A stretch of DNA of 22,912 nt from CAZQKW01 sp964594075 (GTDB taxonomy: Bacteria; Desulfobacterota; WTBG01; CAIYCZ01). A model generated the notes under the pieces. That model made no database searches. It had not been told where the DNA came from and was given only the letters and a program-made list of their open reading frames with translations. The stretch is taken from the NCBI GenBank assembly GCA_964594075.1, contig CAZQKW010000053.1:1-22912 (forward strand), read 5' to 3'. The translations under genes were made by a program, and so were the position numbers. Of this stretch, positions 1 through 9,016 are shown one piece after another (positions within the stretch are counted from its first letter, which is position 1; every line of letters begins with the position of its first letter).

Positions 1-167
1 CTGCTTATGCCATCTCCACAATTTCTATCCCTGTTTTTTGGGGAAAGTCCTGTTACAATTTCGCGTTGACACCGTGGCTCAGCTTGGGGGCAGATGTGCA
101 GATAATCAAGCCCAGTCTGGCAAGTGACACTGCCGTCTTTTCCGGTCTCAGCACAGTGATCAGGTTC
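1..167 (+). CDS. OprB-type carbohydrate porin, C-terminal end only
   Basis: The window opens inside this gene; the reading frame starts at base 3 and ends with TAA at 165-167. The 54 visible residues have alternating hydrophobic positions typical of outer-membrane beta-strands, and the last residue is Phe, the usual beta-barrel terminal signal. The segment YNFALTPWLSLGADVQIIKP closely parallels the end of the complete porin at 4137-5441 (YYNIYLTPWVQLTPDLQIIE), so the two are paralogues. OprB-family porins let carbohydrates cross the outer membrane. The sulfatase gene starts 71 bases downstream on the same strand. The N-terminal part lies outside the window. Confidence 0.8.
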
Positions 168-238
168 TAAGCCCCAGTTCTATCCGGCACAATGGTTAAC
201 TCAGTTAATTTATTAACAAAAGAGAAAGGAGAATAATT

Positions 239-2665
239 ATGAAGTGTAATACCGTTCGAGCAACCCTTAGCCTTGCGCTGGGTACCGCGTGCGCCGCAAC
301 AGCCGCGGCGCAGTCAGTACTGGATCGCACAACACTTCCGATCCCGGAACCGAAAATCCCACCGAGCACCGTCCTCGATGTACGCAATGCAACTCCTCCT
401 GCGCGTTTTGAGGTCACGGCCCCTGACGGTGCCCCGAATGTATTGATCGTTCTGGTGGATGATCTTGGCTTTGCGGGAACCAGCACCTATGGCGGGCCGA
501 TTTCGACACCTACGTTTGACCGCCTGGCCAAACAGGGGCTTATTTTCAACAATTTCCACACCACCGCCGTTTCCTCGCCGACGCGTGCGGCCCTCAAGAG
601 CGGTCGTAATCATCATGTCTGCAACATGGGCGGCATTATCGAAACGGGTACGGCATTCCCCGGCAACACCGGTAAGATTCCGAACGAGGTTGCTCCAGTC
701 GCTGAGATGCTGCGCCTCAACGGCTACAGCACCGCCGCCTTTGGCAAATGGCACGAGACGGCTGCGTGGGAGGCCAGTGCCTCGGGGCCGTTTGACCGCT
801 GGCCTACACGGCAGGGTTTTGATAAATTCTACGGGTTCCTCGGCGGCGAGACCAACCAGTGGGCACCCTTCATCTATGACGGTGTGCACCAGGTGGAATT
901 GCCGAATGATCCGGATTACCATTTCATGACGGATATGTCCAACCAGGCGGCGGCGTGGATCAGGTACCAAAAGGCGCTGACCCCCGATAAGCCATTCTTC
1001 GTTTATTTCGCCCCTGGTGCCGTACATGCCCCACACCATGTTCCAGCAAAATGGATTGAGAGGTGGAAGGGTAAGTTCAACCAGGGCTGGGACAAACTAC
1101 GAGAAGAAATCTTAGCACGGCAAATTGAAAGCGGTGTCGTCCCAAAGGGTACTAAACTGGCTCCTAAGCCCGAGGCTATTCCGGATTGGGATTCTCTGTC
1201 TGCTGATGAGAAGCGCCTGTTTGCCCGCCAAGCAGAGGTGTTTGCCGGATTTCTTGAATACACAGATTACGAAATCGGACGTGTGATCACGGCCATCGAG
1301 GAGACCGGCCAGATGGACAATACGCTGATCTTCCTCGTGTACGGCGACAACGGCACCAGTGCCGAAGGCGGCCGCAATGGAATGTTTAGCGAGAGTACCT
1401 ACTTCAACGGCGTGCAGGAGAAGGTCGAGGACATGCTCAAGTTCATGGACCAGTGGGGCGGGCCCAAGACCTACCCGCACATGGCTGCGGGTTGGGCGTT
1501 GGCGCTGGACACTCCCTACCAGTGGCCTAAGCAGGTGGCCTCGGACCACGGTGGAACCAAGGTCGGCATGGCCGTGCACTGGCCCAAGGGCATCAAGGCA
1601 AAGGGTGAACTGCGCACCCAGTTTCACCACGTCATCGACGTTGTCCCGACGATCCTGGAGGCGGCACGACTTCCGTTACCGAAAGTTGTTAACGGCGTGA
1701 AGCAGCGCCCCATGGACGGCGTGAGCATGGTTTACACGTTCAACGATGCCAAGGCGAAGGATCGGCATACGACCCAGTACTTCGAGATGTTCGGCAACCG
1801 CGCAATCTACCACGACGGCTGGTTCGCCAGGACGATCCACAGGGCGCCGTGGGAGTCCAAACCCCGCCGTGCGCTCACTGAAGATATCTGGGAGCTGTTT
1901 GACACACGGACAGACTTTAGCTTAGCCAACGACCTTGCGGCCAAAAATTCCGAAAAACTCAAAGAGATGCAGGCACTGTTTTTGAAGGAAGCCGAAAAGA
2001 ACAATGCGCTGCCAATCGATGATAGGACGCTCGAGCGGACAAATGCCGAGTTAGCAGGCCGTCCTGACCTGATGGGCAAGAGAACATCTATCACGCTTGC
2101 TGAGGGTATGACTGGAATGTCAGAAAATGTATTCCTGAATATTAAGAACAAGTCCAAGACCATTACCGCCGAGATCGAGGTGCCGGAAGGGAAAACGGCG
2201 AACGGCATCATCATTGCCCAAGGCGGCCGTTTCGGCGGTTGGGCGCTTTACGTGAAGGACGGCACTCCTGCCTACGATTACAACTTCCTCGGCCTGCAGC
2301 GCTTCACCGTCACAGGGCAGGAGAAGCTCAAATCCGGCAAGGCTACGATTCGTTTTGAATTTGCCTATGACGGCGGCGGGCTTGGCAAGGGTGGAATGGG
2401 CACACTCTTTGTCAATGATGACAAGGTTGCTGAAGGGCGCATTGAGCACACACAGCCCATGATCTTCTCGGCCGACGAGACCGCCGATGTCGGCATTGAT
2501 CTGGCCACACCGATAGTCGAGTCCATTGGTTCAGAGGCGAAGTCGCGCTTCACGGGCCATATATCTAAGGTCAGGGTCGAGGTCAGGCCTATGAAGGCGC
2601 CGGAAAAAGTGGAGGCGGAGAAGAGCCAGAAGGAAGCTTCTCGTAAAAAAGCGCTGTCGGATTAA
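239..2665 (+). CDS. Secreted arylsulfatase, serine type
   Basis: An 808-residue sulfatase of the alkaline-phosphatase superfamily; it hydrolyses sulfate esters. Residues 1-25 form a signal peptide ending near TAAAQS, so it acts in the periplasm or outside the cell. The metal-binding pair D74-D75 lies in LVDDLGF, and D370-N371 in VYGDNGTS. The activation motif is SSPTR at 112-116 (S112-x-P114-x-R116), followed by GRNHH. Close relatives of this large type usually carry Cys at position 112; here it is Ser, so the formylglycine must come from serine. K170/H172 (GKWHE) and H263 are further active-site candidates. Residues about 655-790 form a beta-rich C-terminal domain often seen in ~800-residue arylsulfatases. 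Start chosen for AAGGAG at 227-231, seven bases upstream. The gene looks G+C-richer than most of the window, which may indicate separate origin. The maturase follows 79 bases later. Confidence 0.93.
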   Translation: MKCNTVRATLSLALGTACAATAAAQSVLDRTTLPIPEPKIPPSTVLDVRNATPPARFEVTAPDGAPNVLIVLVDDLGFAGTSTYGGPISTPTFDRLAKQGLIFNNFHTTAVSSPTRAALKSGRNHHVCNMGGIIETGTAFPGNTGKIPNEVAPVAEMLRLNGYSTAAFGKWHETAAWEASASGPFDRWPTRQGFDKFYGFLGGETNQWAPFIYDGVHQVELPNDPDYHFMTDMSNQAAAWIRYQKALTPDKPFFVYFAPGAVHAPHHVPAKWIERWKGKFNQGWDKLREEILARQIESGVVPKGTKLAPKPEAIPDWDSLSADEKRLFARQAEVFAGFLEYTDYEIGRVITAIEETGQMDNTLIFLVYGDNGTSAEGGRNGMFSESTYFNGVQEKVEDMLKFMDQWGGPKTYPHMAAGWALALDTPYQWPKQVASDHGGTKVGMAVHWPKGIKAKGELRTQFHHVIDVVPTILEAARLPLPKVVNGVKQRPMDGVSMVYTFNDAKAKDRHTTQYFEMFGNRAIYHDGWFARTIHRAPWESKPRRALTEDIWELFDTRTDFSLANDLAAKNSEKLKEMQALFLKEAEKNNALPIDDRTLERTNAELAGRPDLMGKRTSITLAEGMTGMSENVFLNIKNKSKTITAEIEVPEGKTANGIIIAQGGRFGGWALYVKDGTPAYDYNFLGLQRFTVTGQEKLKSGKATIRFEFAYDGGGLGKGGMGTLFVNDDKVAEGRIEHTQPMIFSADETADVGIDLATPIVESIGSEAKSRFTGHISKVRVEVRPMKAPEKVEAEKSQKEASRKKALSD

Positions 2666-2744
2666 GTAAACATAGGTATTAGAAGGGAGGGCTGTTCGCC
2701 CATTCTTTACTACCCCCTCTCTTCGAGGAGAAAATCTTTCGTAT

Positions 2745-4046
2745 ATGCAGGACATGCACAATGACATCAACGAAAAGAAGCAAGAGAGCCCGCAGGGCAT
2801 CCACGTTGTAGCCAAGCCCACAGGGCCGTTGTGCAACCTGAACTGTGAATACTGCTTTTATCTCGAGAAACATGCGCTTTTTGCTCCAGATGAGCAGTAC
2901 CGCATGTCTGATGATGTGCTTTCAGCATTCATCACTAACTACATTACGTCTCAGCCAACGCCGGTTGTCGAGTTCGTCTGGCAGGGTGGCGAGCCAACCC
3001 TGCTGGGAATAGATTTTTTCAGGAGGGTCATCGAATTACAGAAACCGTTCAAAGCGCAGAAGACCATTAGTAACTCACTTCAGACCAACGGAACACTGCT
3101 TACTGATGAATGGTGCACTTTCCTGAAAACGCACAACTTCATGGTGGGAATCAGCATTGACGGTCCAAAGGAAGTCCATGACCGGTATCGCCACGACCGG
3201 AAGGGCAATGGAACCTTCGATCAGGTGATGCGGGGCCTGCGGCTGCTGCAAAAACACCGGGTTGAATATAATGTGATGGCCTGCGTGGCCCGCGAAACAG
3301 CTGCACGGCCGATCGAGGTGTATCGCTTCTTCAGAGATGCCGGCGTGGAATTTATTCAGTTCACTCCGATCGTCGAGCGCCCGGCCGATATAGGCAGCGC
3401 ACAGCAGGGGCTTCGTCTTGCCGCTCCTGCCGCGCTGGAGTTGGAGATGAAGCATAAAGACGTCATGCCATGGTCAGTCATCCCTGAAGAGTATGGTGAT
3501 TTTCTAATCGCTATCTATGAAGAATGGGTCAGGCATGACGTGGGAAAAATCTTTGTTATGAACTTTGAATGGGCGCTGAATGCCTGGATCGGCAACCTTT
3601 CACCGGTTTGCGTTCATGCAAAGACGTGCGGCCGTTCAGTGGTAATAGAGCATAACGGTGATGTTTTTGCCTGCGACCATTGCGTGTATCCACAATACCA
3701 GCTGGGCAATATCATGTCCGAAACGCTCCCGGATATGGTCGCCAAATCACTGCGTTCGGGATTTGGCGTGGCCAGGGAAGCAGCGCTGCCTCGCTGGTGC
3801 GGTGACTGCGAGGTGTTAGCGGCATGTCAGGGCGGTTGCCCCAAACATCGTTTTTCAAAAACCGACTACGATGAACCGGGGCTTCAGTATCTTTGCGCAG
3901 GGTACAAGAAATTTTTTCTCCATATCCGCAAGTATTTGCGAGTGATGACACAGTTGCTGGAACATAATCTTCCTTTATCATATATAATGGACGCGGTAAA
4001 GGGACCGCTGGTCATAACACGTGGGCAAGGAGCATCCCGTCCCTAA
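2745..4046 (+). CDS. Anaerobic sulfatase-maturating radical SAM enzyme (anSME)
   Basis: A 433-residue radical SAM/SPASM enzyme that oxidises the active-site Ser or Cys of a sulfatase to formylglycine without oxygen. The N-terminal cluster motif is CNLNCEYC (C30, C34, C37); the SAM-binding GGEP is at 81-84. The SPASM region supplies cysteines C289, C295, C310, C313, C352, C355, C361, C365 and C384 for two auxiliary [4Fe-4S] clusters. D311, directly after C310, matches the position of the proposed catalytic base in the clostridial enzyme (family knowledge). There is no signal peptide, so it works in the cytoplasm before sulfatase export. GAGGAG at 2725-2730 precedes the ATG by 14 bases, rather far; ATG at 2754 is an alternative start. 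Its neighbour is the Ser-type sulfatase, the obvious substrate. Length is somewhat above the ~370-400 typical, mainly through a C-terminal extension. Confidence 0.93.
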   Translation: MQDMHNDINEKKQESPQGIHVVAKPTGPLCNLNCEYCFYLEKHALFAPDEQYRMSDDVLSAFITNYITSQPTPVVEFVWQGGEPTLLGIDFFRRVIELQKPFKAQKTISNSLQTNGTLLTDEWCTFLKTHNFMVGISIDGPKEVHDRYRHDRKGNGTFDQVMRGLRLLQKHRVEYNVMACVARETAARPIEVYRFFRDAGVEFIQFTPIVERPADIGSAQQGLRLAAPAALELEMKHKDVMPWSVIPEEYGDFLIAIYEEWVRHDVGKIFVMNFEWALNAWIGNLSPVCVHAKTCGRSVVIEHNGDVFACDHCVYPQYQLGNIMSETLPDMVAKSLRSGFGVAREAALPRWCGDCEVLAACQGGCPKHRFSKTDYDEPGLQYLCAGYKKFFLHIRKYLRVMTQLLEHNLPLSYIMDAVKGPLVITRGQGASRP

Positions 4047-4136
4047 TAAAAAAGTGTGGCTGAGATAATATCTTTGTACGTTTACTATTTGATCAGGCTG
4101 TAAGTGCCAAAGAAAATTTCGGGGAGTAAATATATT

Positions 4137-5441
4137 ATGGATAAATTCAAATCTTTTCTGATGATGATCGTTTATGCCGTCACCATGATTATATTAAGTG
4201 CCCCTGTGCAAACACTTGCGCAGTTGGCTACGCCGGACTACAGCGGCAGTTTGTGGACCCGTTCAACACTCACCGGTGATTGGGGAGGAGCGCGCAATGA
4301 GCTTACCAAGAAAGGCATCATTTTTAAAGCTTCTGTGACCGAGATTTACCAGGGCAATTTCACTGACGGCAGTACTGGTGATAAATACTGGCGCAACAGT
4401 GGCACTGCTGACTATGAGATGGACCTGGACTTCGGCAAGCTGGGGCTGTGGCCGGGTGGGTTCCTCAAGGTGCGGGGCATGTCGAATTACCGCAAGAGCA
4501 TCAACTCTGTGGCGGGCTCAATCATGTCGGTCAACACCGATGCATTGTTTCCCTGGCCAAATGGAAATTATACCGGTCTGACGGATTTTCTGTTCATGCA
4601 GTTTCTCTCAGAAAACTTCGGGCTGCTCGCCGGCAAGACGAACACCCTGGAAGGTGGAGATATAAACGAATTTGCCCATGATTATAAAACCCAGTTTCTC
4701 AACACCGCGTTTATCATAAATCCGGTAACATTGAGGACGTGCCCCTACAGTTCAGTTGCCATTGGGGCTATTTTCCACAACAAGGTAGCGGAGTTTAACT
4801 TAAATGTGATGGACACGGAGGGTAGTGCGATAAAAAGCGGGAATAAAACGGCCATGCACAACGGGACAACGGTTGCTTCCCAGCTGCGCTTCAAGACCTG
4901 CATAGCAGGGCTTCCTGGGCACCAGCTGTTCGGCGGGACCTGGAGCAACGCTAAATTTAATAATCTCAACCAGGACCGGCGGACAACTCTGAGTCAGATT
5001 CTGCTGCCCAACCGGGGTATCCCCTTGAAAACCTATAAAAATTCGTGGTGCTTCTTTTATAACATGGACCACTACCTGTATCTGAAGGATGGCACCAAGG
5101 ACCAGGGGTTTGGTGTGTTTGCCCGCTACGGCGTGTCTGATGGAAAGGCAAACCCCTTCAAATACTTTGCCTCATTCGGTATCGGCGGCAAGGGCTTGAT
5201 AACGGGGCGTTGCCAGGACACGTTCGGTGTGGGCTATTACCATGTGTGGTTCACCGACAATCTGTCGTCCACTGTAAAGAAGAACTTACTTCGCAATGAA
5301 CAGGGAGGGGAGCTGTATTACAATATCTATCTGACCCCGTGGGTGCAGCTAACTCCGGACCTGCAAATCATTGAGCCCGGTAACAAGCGCGTTGATAACA
5401 CCGTTATCGTGGGCGGCTTGCGCATGCAACTTAATTTTTAG
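4137..5441 (+). CDS. OprB-type carbohydrate porin
   Basis: A 434-residue outer-membrane porin of the carbohydrate-selective OprB family. Residues 1-29 form a signal peptide (cleavage near TLAQ). The family hallmark LTGDWGGARNEL is at 45-56, and the chain ends in LNF, a beta-barrel C-terminal signal. An in-frame GTG at 4104 would add 11 residues ahead of the signal peptide; ATG 4137 is preferred because GGGGAG (4121-4126) sits ten bases before it and the signal peptide then begins correctly. It lies 90 bases after the maturase gene and is a paralogue of the porin ending at 167, so the sulfatase and maturase are bracketed by two porins. The likely role is entry of the sulfated saccharide or aryl sulfate, or its product; the actual substrate cannot be read from the sequence. 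Confidence 0.87.
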   Translation: MDKFKSFLMMIVYAVTMIILSAPVQTLAQLATPDYSGSLWTRSTLTGDWGGARNELTKKGIIFKASVTEIYQGNFTDGSTGDKYWRNSGTADYEMDLDFGKLGLWPGGFLKVRGMSNYRKSINSVAGSIMSVNTDALFPWPNGNYTGLTDFLFMQFLSENFGLLAGKTNTLEGGDINEFAHDYKTQFLNTAFIINPVTLRTCPYSSVAIGAIFHNKVAEFNLNVMDTEGSAIKSGNKTAMHNGTTVASQLRFKTCIAGLPGHQLFGGTWSNAKFNNLNQDRRTTLSQILLPNRGIPLKTYKNSWCFFYNMDHYLYLKDGTKDQGFGVFARYGVSDGKANPFKYFASFGIGGKGLITGRCQDTFGVGYYHVWFTDNLSSTVKKNLLRNEQGGELYYNIYLTPWVQLTPDLQIIEPGNKRVDNTVIVGGLRMQLNF

Positions 5442-5609
5442 AATTAAGTGAAACAGTTGACAGTAAACGCTCTTATGACAAACAAACAGACTCGTTAATC
5501 GGCTTTTTGACGCGCACGTTGCAAAACCTTTCAGAGTCAGGGGGCACGTATCTAATACATAAGGAATTTTTTGTACATCACGTTTTAACTTTACAAAAAG
5601 GAGTTACAT

Positions 5610-6389
5610 ATGAAGCGCATTGTTCAAACAGTATTCTTGCTGGCATTTACATTACCCCTGTTTTTTGGCATCTGCCGGGGGCAGTCAAAGCCTGCTGTCC
5701 CCTCGCGTGATCCGCAGGCGGAGAAAATTATAAAGGTATTGAATGAGCAAAAAAGGAAAAATATCGCAGCCAGCGTGGAAGTCGTTGACACTATGGACGA
5801 GGTGCTTGAGTCAGGGCAAAAAATTCAGTACTCCCATGTGCGAAAGTTGAAAGTAAGTGAACCGAAGCGGTTCTGGATTGAGTCAACGGGTGACATTACC
5901 AACACGACCATCTGGAAAGACGACAAAACCTTTACCCTGCTTGACCGTGACAATAATGCGTATGGGCAGGTGGCTGCTCCCGGCTCCATTGGCGAGACCA
6001 TGGACATGCTGGTTGATAAATACGGGGTAACCACACCCCTTGCAGACCTGCTCTCTGATGACCTGTATTCCGTATTGATGAAAAATGTCAAAACCTGCCG
6101 CTATCTGGGGATCCACCATGTTGAGGGCATAAAATGCCACCACATTGCAGCCACTCAGAAAAACGTTGACTGGCAGATATGGGTTGATGCCGGGGATGCG
6201 CCGCAATTGCGAAAAATAGTTATAACGTATAAGCAACGTCCCGGCTCGCCGCAGTATATTGCAACGCTCAAATCCTTTACGAAACTTGATCAAATTCCGG
6301 AGGAATCATTTATATTCACAGCGCCTGACGGTGCCAAGAAGATACCGCTCCTGCCGGTAAAAAAGAGCAATAAAAAAACTTCTGAATAA
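5610..6389 (+). CDS. DUF2092-family periplasmic protein
   Basis: A 259-residue protein with a signal peptide (about residues 1-25, ending near CRGQS). The rest reads like the DUF2092 family (predicted periplasmic proteins of unknown function, with a fold resembling LolA/LolB-type lipoprotein carriers): an N-terminal helix IIKVLNEQKRKNI, then strands containing LKVSEPKRFWIES, WKDDKTFTLLDRDNNAYGQV and, late in the chain, VDWQIWVDAGDAPQLRKIVI. The C-terminal tail is Lys-rich. The start is supported by AAGGAG shortly before the ATG. It follows the second porin by 168 bases and may belong to the same unit, perhaps as a carrier in the cell envelope; that is inference only. Confidence 0.75.
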   Translation: MKRIVQTVFLLAFTLPLFFGICRGQSKPAVPSRDPQAEKIIKVLNEQKRKNIAASVEVVDTMDEVLESGQKIQYSHVRKLKVSEPKRFWIESTGDITNTTIWKDDKTFTLLDRDNNAYGQVAAPGSIGETMDMLVDKYGVTTPLADLLSDDLYSVLMKNVKTCRYLGIHHVEGIKCHHIAATQKNVDWQIWVDAGDAPQLRKIVITYKQRPGSPQYIATLKSFTKLDQIPEESFIFTAPDGAKKIPLLPVKKSNKKTSE

Positions 6390-6462
6390 GCACAACCTGA
6401 AACCACGGAGCATGCTAAGTAATGCTTTGTTATGTGGACTGAGGAAAAACGACGGTGTTGTC

Positions 6463-6485
6463 ATTCTACGGCTCGACCGCAGAAT
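6463..6485. repeat. Short palindromic repeat, copy 1 of 3
   Basis: A 23-base inverted repeat: 9-base arms (6463-6471 and 6477-6485) around a 5-base loop, with one A-C mismatch. It shares its size and layout with copies at 6521 and 6552. Such 23-base stem-loops resemble dispersed intergenic palindromes seen in many bacteria. Confidence 0.6.
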
Positions 6486-6520
6486 CCATGATGTATATAT
6501 ATGCTTCCTATCTATTTTAG

Positions 6521-6543
6521 ATCCTGCGATCAGGTCGCAGGAC
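6521..6543. repeat. Short palindromic repeat, copy 2 of 3
   Basis: Perfect 8-bp stem TCCTGCGA (6522-6529) / TCGCAGGA (6535-6542) around the 5-base loop TCAGG. Same 9-5-9 layout as copies 1 and 3. Confidence 0.65.
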
Positions 6544-6551
6544 GACTTTCA

Positions 6552-6574
6552 ATCCTTTGATCAAGTCACAGGAT
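6552..6574. repeat. Short palindromic repeat, copy 3 of 3
   Basis: ATCCTTTGA (6552-6560) and TCACAGGAT (6566-6574) around the loop TCAAG, with one T-C mismatch. Relative to copy 2, a C-G pair has become T-A on both sides, a compensatory change that keeps the stem. Confidence 0.6.
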
Positions 6575-6654
6575 CAAGATAACTAAAGAAATTTTCTCTG
6601 TGATCATTGTGGGTGACTTTTAACAGAATTTTTTTCACGGGGGAGGTATCAACT

Positions 6655-7785
6655 ATGAAAAAAATACCATTTATTGCTATCTTATTATTTGCCGGCATTT
6701 TGCTATTTTGCTTCGCTTATGACGCAGATGCCCGCGGTGGCGGAGGCAGAGGCGGTGGTGGCCGGGGTGGCGGTGGTTTTGGCGGCGGGTTTTCAGGCGG
6801 CGGATCATTTGGCTCGGTCAGGCAGTCGGGTGGATATGATAGAAGCGGCAGCATGGGCAGAGAACGGCGCTCCTCATTTGACTCTCGGGACAGCACCCGC
6901 GATCTACAGCGCGGCCAGTATGGTTCGGTGCGTCAGAGTTCGGATGCTTCCGGGCTGCAATCTCGACGCGAGTCACGTTCCACATATGACACCACCTATC
7001 GGGAAAGCGCTCAGACCCGCAAAGATGAGCGAACGACAGAGCGAACAGCCCGGCAGGATGAACGAACTACGGACAGATCAACCCGTCAGGGTGAACGCGA
7101 TTCCAGCAAAGAAGAGCGTCAAGCAAGCCGCACGGAGAAACAGGGCGAACGCCAAGCAACTCGCGAGGAACGTCAGGGTGATCGGCCTGCAAACAGGGAG
7201 GAGCGGCGCCAGAATATCCAGGACTCAAGCCTTGGTGAGTATGCTGGTTTAAAAGGACTTCAAGAAGACCGTCAGGATTTCATCAGCGATACGTATGACA
7301 ACTATTGGGATAACTGGGATGACTGGTATCACGATAACTCGTATTATTATAATCGCTGGTACTACCCGGCAAAAACTTTTGTGGTTGTACCCATCCCCGT
7401 TGTGGTTGGCACAACAACTTATTACACAAGCAATGGTGAATGGTACACCCAGGTCTCTAACCAGGGCGAGACCGGTTATGTAAAAGTCTCTACTCCTGCG
7501 GGCTATGAAGTAACCACACTGCCGGCGGGATACAAAACCATAATAGCCGACGGCAGAACCTACTATGTTTACAACGGGACTTTTTACATAAAGCCGCAGG
7601 GCAAAAGCAGCTATCTTGTTGTTACGCCGCCATTAGGAATAGAAGTTGCCGACCTGCCGAAAGATGCCGTGGCCGTAAAAGTGGAGGGCCGCACCTACTA
7701 CCAGCAAGACCTGGTATATTACCGTAAAATAACTGATGAAGGCAAAACATCCTATGTGATTGTCGCCTCTCCGTTTAAGAAATAG
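6655..7785 (+). CDS. Secreted Gly-rich, Arg/Glu-rich protein with DUF6515-like C-terminal repeats
   Basis: A 376-residue envelope protein of unknown function. Residues 1-27 are a signal peptide (ends near ADARGG). Residues 28-52 are almost pure Gly with a few Arg, Phe and Ser. Residues about 100-190 are a highly charged Arg/Glu/Gln stretch with repeating ERxxxR-type units, likely extended or helical. Residues 213-237 are rich in Trp, Tyr and Asp. Residues about 250-372 contain repeats of roughly 45-60 residues built on GRTYYxxxGxxYYxxx..GKSSYVVV..PPxGxEVxxLP, as in DUF6515 proteins. An in-frame ATG at 6607 is rejected: GGGGGAGG precedes ATG 6655 at good spacing and the signal peptide starts there. 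It stands alone between the palindromic repeats and the polyphosphate kinase gene. Confidence 0.75.
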   Translation: MKKIPFIAILLFAGILLFCFAYDADARGGGGRGGGGRGGGGFGGGFSGGGSFGSVRQSGGYDRSGSMGRERRSSFDSRDSTRDLQRGQYGSVRQSSDASGLQSRRESRSTYDTTYRESAQTRKDERTTERTARQDERTTDRSTRQGERDSSKEERQASRTEKQGERQATREERQGDRPANREERRQNIQDSSLGEYAGLKGLQEDRQDFISDTYDNYWDNWDDWYHDNSYYYNRWYYPAKTFVVVPIPVVVGTTTYYTSNGEWYTQVSNQGETGYVKVSTPAGYEVTTLPAGYKTIIADGRTYYVYNGTFYIKPQGKSSYLVVTPPLGIEVADLPKDAVAVKVEGRTYYQQDLVYYRKITDEGKTSYVIVASPFKK

Positions 7786-7984
7786 GGGTGTTGAAAGCGC
7801 ACTAAGCCAGGAAAAACGTTTATAAAAGCAAGCTATACACGCAAGCTATTTGCCATACCGGTGATGATATATCGAGCGATATATGCAGCTCACGAAAGCA
7901 GCGGGAAATGAATTCTGGTTTTATTATATCGTTACAGCTTGACACGCTCGTATTGGAGATCAACAGAAAAAGGAGGGAGCGGTG

Positions 7985-8890
7985 ATGAACATGAAAGAGC
8001 TTATCAAAAAGGCGCGTATGATAGCGGAGCCCTACTGCGTTAAAAAAGGGAAGGGGTTTCGCTTAAACGACATAGACCCCGGCGACACGCTTTGGCTGAA
8101 AGCCGAAGATAAACCCAAGGCAAAGGAAGCGCTGGCCATGGGTGTTGAAGCGCTTTCCAAACTTCAGGAACTGCTCTACGCGCAGGACCAGTGGGCGGTG
8201 CTGCTCATCTTTCAGGCAATGGACGCGGCGGGAAAAGACGGCGCCATCAAGCATGTCATGTCCGGGGTCAACCCCCAGGGCTGCCAAGTCTATTCGTTTA
8301 AGGCGCCAACCAGCGAGGAACTTGATCATGACTTTATGTGGCGCTGCATGAAACGCCTGCCGGAGCGCGGCCGGATTGGTATTTTCAATCGCAGTTACTA
8401 TGAAGAGGTGCTGGTGGTGCGCGTGCACCCTGAATTTCTTAAAAAGCAGAAGCTGCCGCCGGAACTCGTCACGAAAGATGTCTGGAAGGAACGTTATGCA
8501 GACATCTGCGCTGTTGAGCGCTACCTGACCAGAAATGGTATTGTCATCCGCAAATTTTTTCTGCACGTGTCAAAGAAGGAACAGAAAAAACGCTTTCTTG
8601 AGAGACTGGAAAAACCGGAGAAACAATGGAAATTCTCCGATGCAGATGTTCAGGAGCGGGAGTTCTGGGACCAGTACTTGGAAGCTTATGAAGATATGAT
8701 TTGCCATACCGCAACCAAGCATGCGCCGTGGTATGTGGTGCCGGCGGACAACAAGTGGTTTACCCGCTGCGTTGTTGCTGCTGCCGTGATAGAAGCGCTG
8801 GCGGATCTAAATCTTAAGTTTCCTGACGTTGGCGCGGAAAAGATGCACGAGCTTGCCGCAGCCAAGAAGCGGCTGCTGGGGGAAAAGTAA
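7985..8890 (+). CDS. PPK2-family polyphosphate:nucleotide phosphotransferase
   Basis: A 301-residue cytoplasmic enzyme of the polyphosphate kinase 2 family, which moves phosphate between polyphosphate and nucleoside mono- or diphosphates. The Walker A-type loop MDAAGKDGAIK begins at residue 79 (K84, D85), and the Walker B/lid region IGIFNRSYYEE at 131-141 with the following VVRVHPE is diagnostic. Length and sequence fit the TIGR03709-type subgroup; exact nucleotide preference cannot be read. AGGAGG at 7971-7976 lies eight bases before ATG 7985; GTG 7982 and ATG 7991 are less well spaced. A perfect TTGACA occurs near 7939, but no convincing -10 box is seen. The gene converges on GAPDH. Confidence 0.93.
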   Translation: MNMKELIKKARMIAEPYCVKKGKGFRLNDIDPGDTLWLKAEDKPKAKEALAMGVEALSKLQELLYAQDQWAVLLIFQAMDAAGKDGAIKHVMSGVNPQGCQVYSFKAPTSEELDHDFMWRCMKRLPERGRIGIFNRSYYEEVLVVRVHPEFLKKQKLPPELVTKDVWKERYADICAVERYLTRNGIVIRKFFLHVSKKEQKKRFLERLEKPEKQWKFSDADVQEREFWDQYLEAYEDMICHTATKHAPWYVVPADNKWFTRCVVAAAVIEALADLNLKFPDVGAEKMHELAAAKKRLLGEK

Positions 8891-8953
8891 TTCCGCCAAA
8901 GCGGGGTGCGCTGCATATACTATACGTGTGCTTTGGAAGTGCATATTGATAAA

Positions 8954-8984
8954 AAAGCGCCTGGTTGGTCCAGTCAGGCGCTTT
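8954..8984. terminator. Bidirectional intrinsic terminator between ppk2 and gapdh
   Basis: AAAGCGCCTG (8954-8963) pairs perfectly with CAGGCGCTTT (8975-8984) around an 11-base loop. A-runs before and T-runs after make it usable from both sides, as expected between converging genes. Confidence 0.8.
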
Positions 8985-9016
8985 AAACATGAACGTGAGT
9001 TACGAGTTACTATATA

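Noticed and set aside
314..1039. Long antisense frame within the sulfatase gene
   Set aside because: It mirrors a G+C-rich real gene, has no ribosome binding site and resembles no family.
4104..4136. GTG start for the second porin
   Set aside because: It would put 11 residues before the signal peptide, and GGGGAG is placed for ATG 4137.
6463..6574. CRISPR array
   Set aside because: Only three short, diverged palindromes with unequal spacing (58 and 31 bases) and no cas genes.
8063..8566. 167-codon frame antisense to the polyphosphate kinase gene
   Set aside because: Shadow of a well-supported gene with no ribosome binding site or family resemblance.
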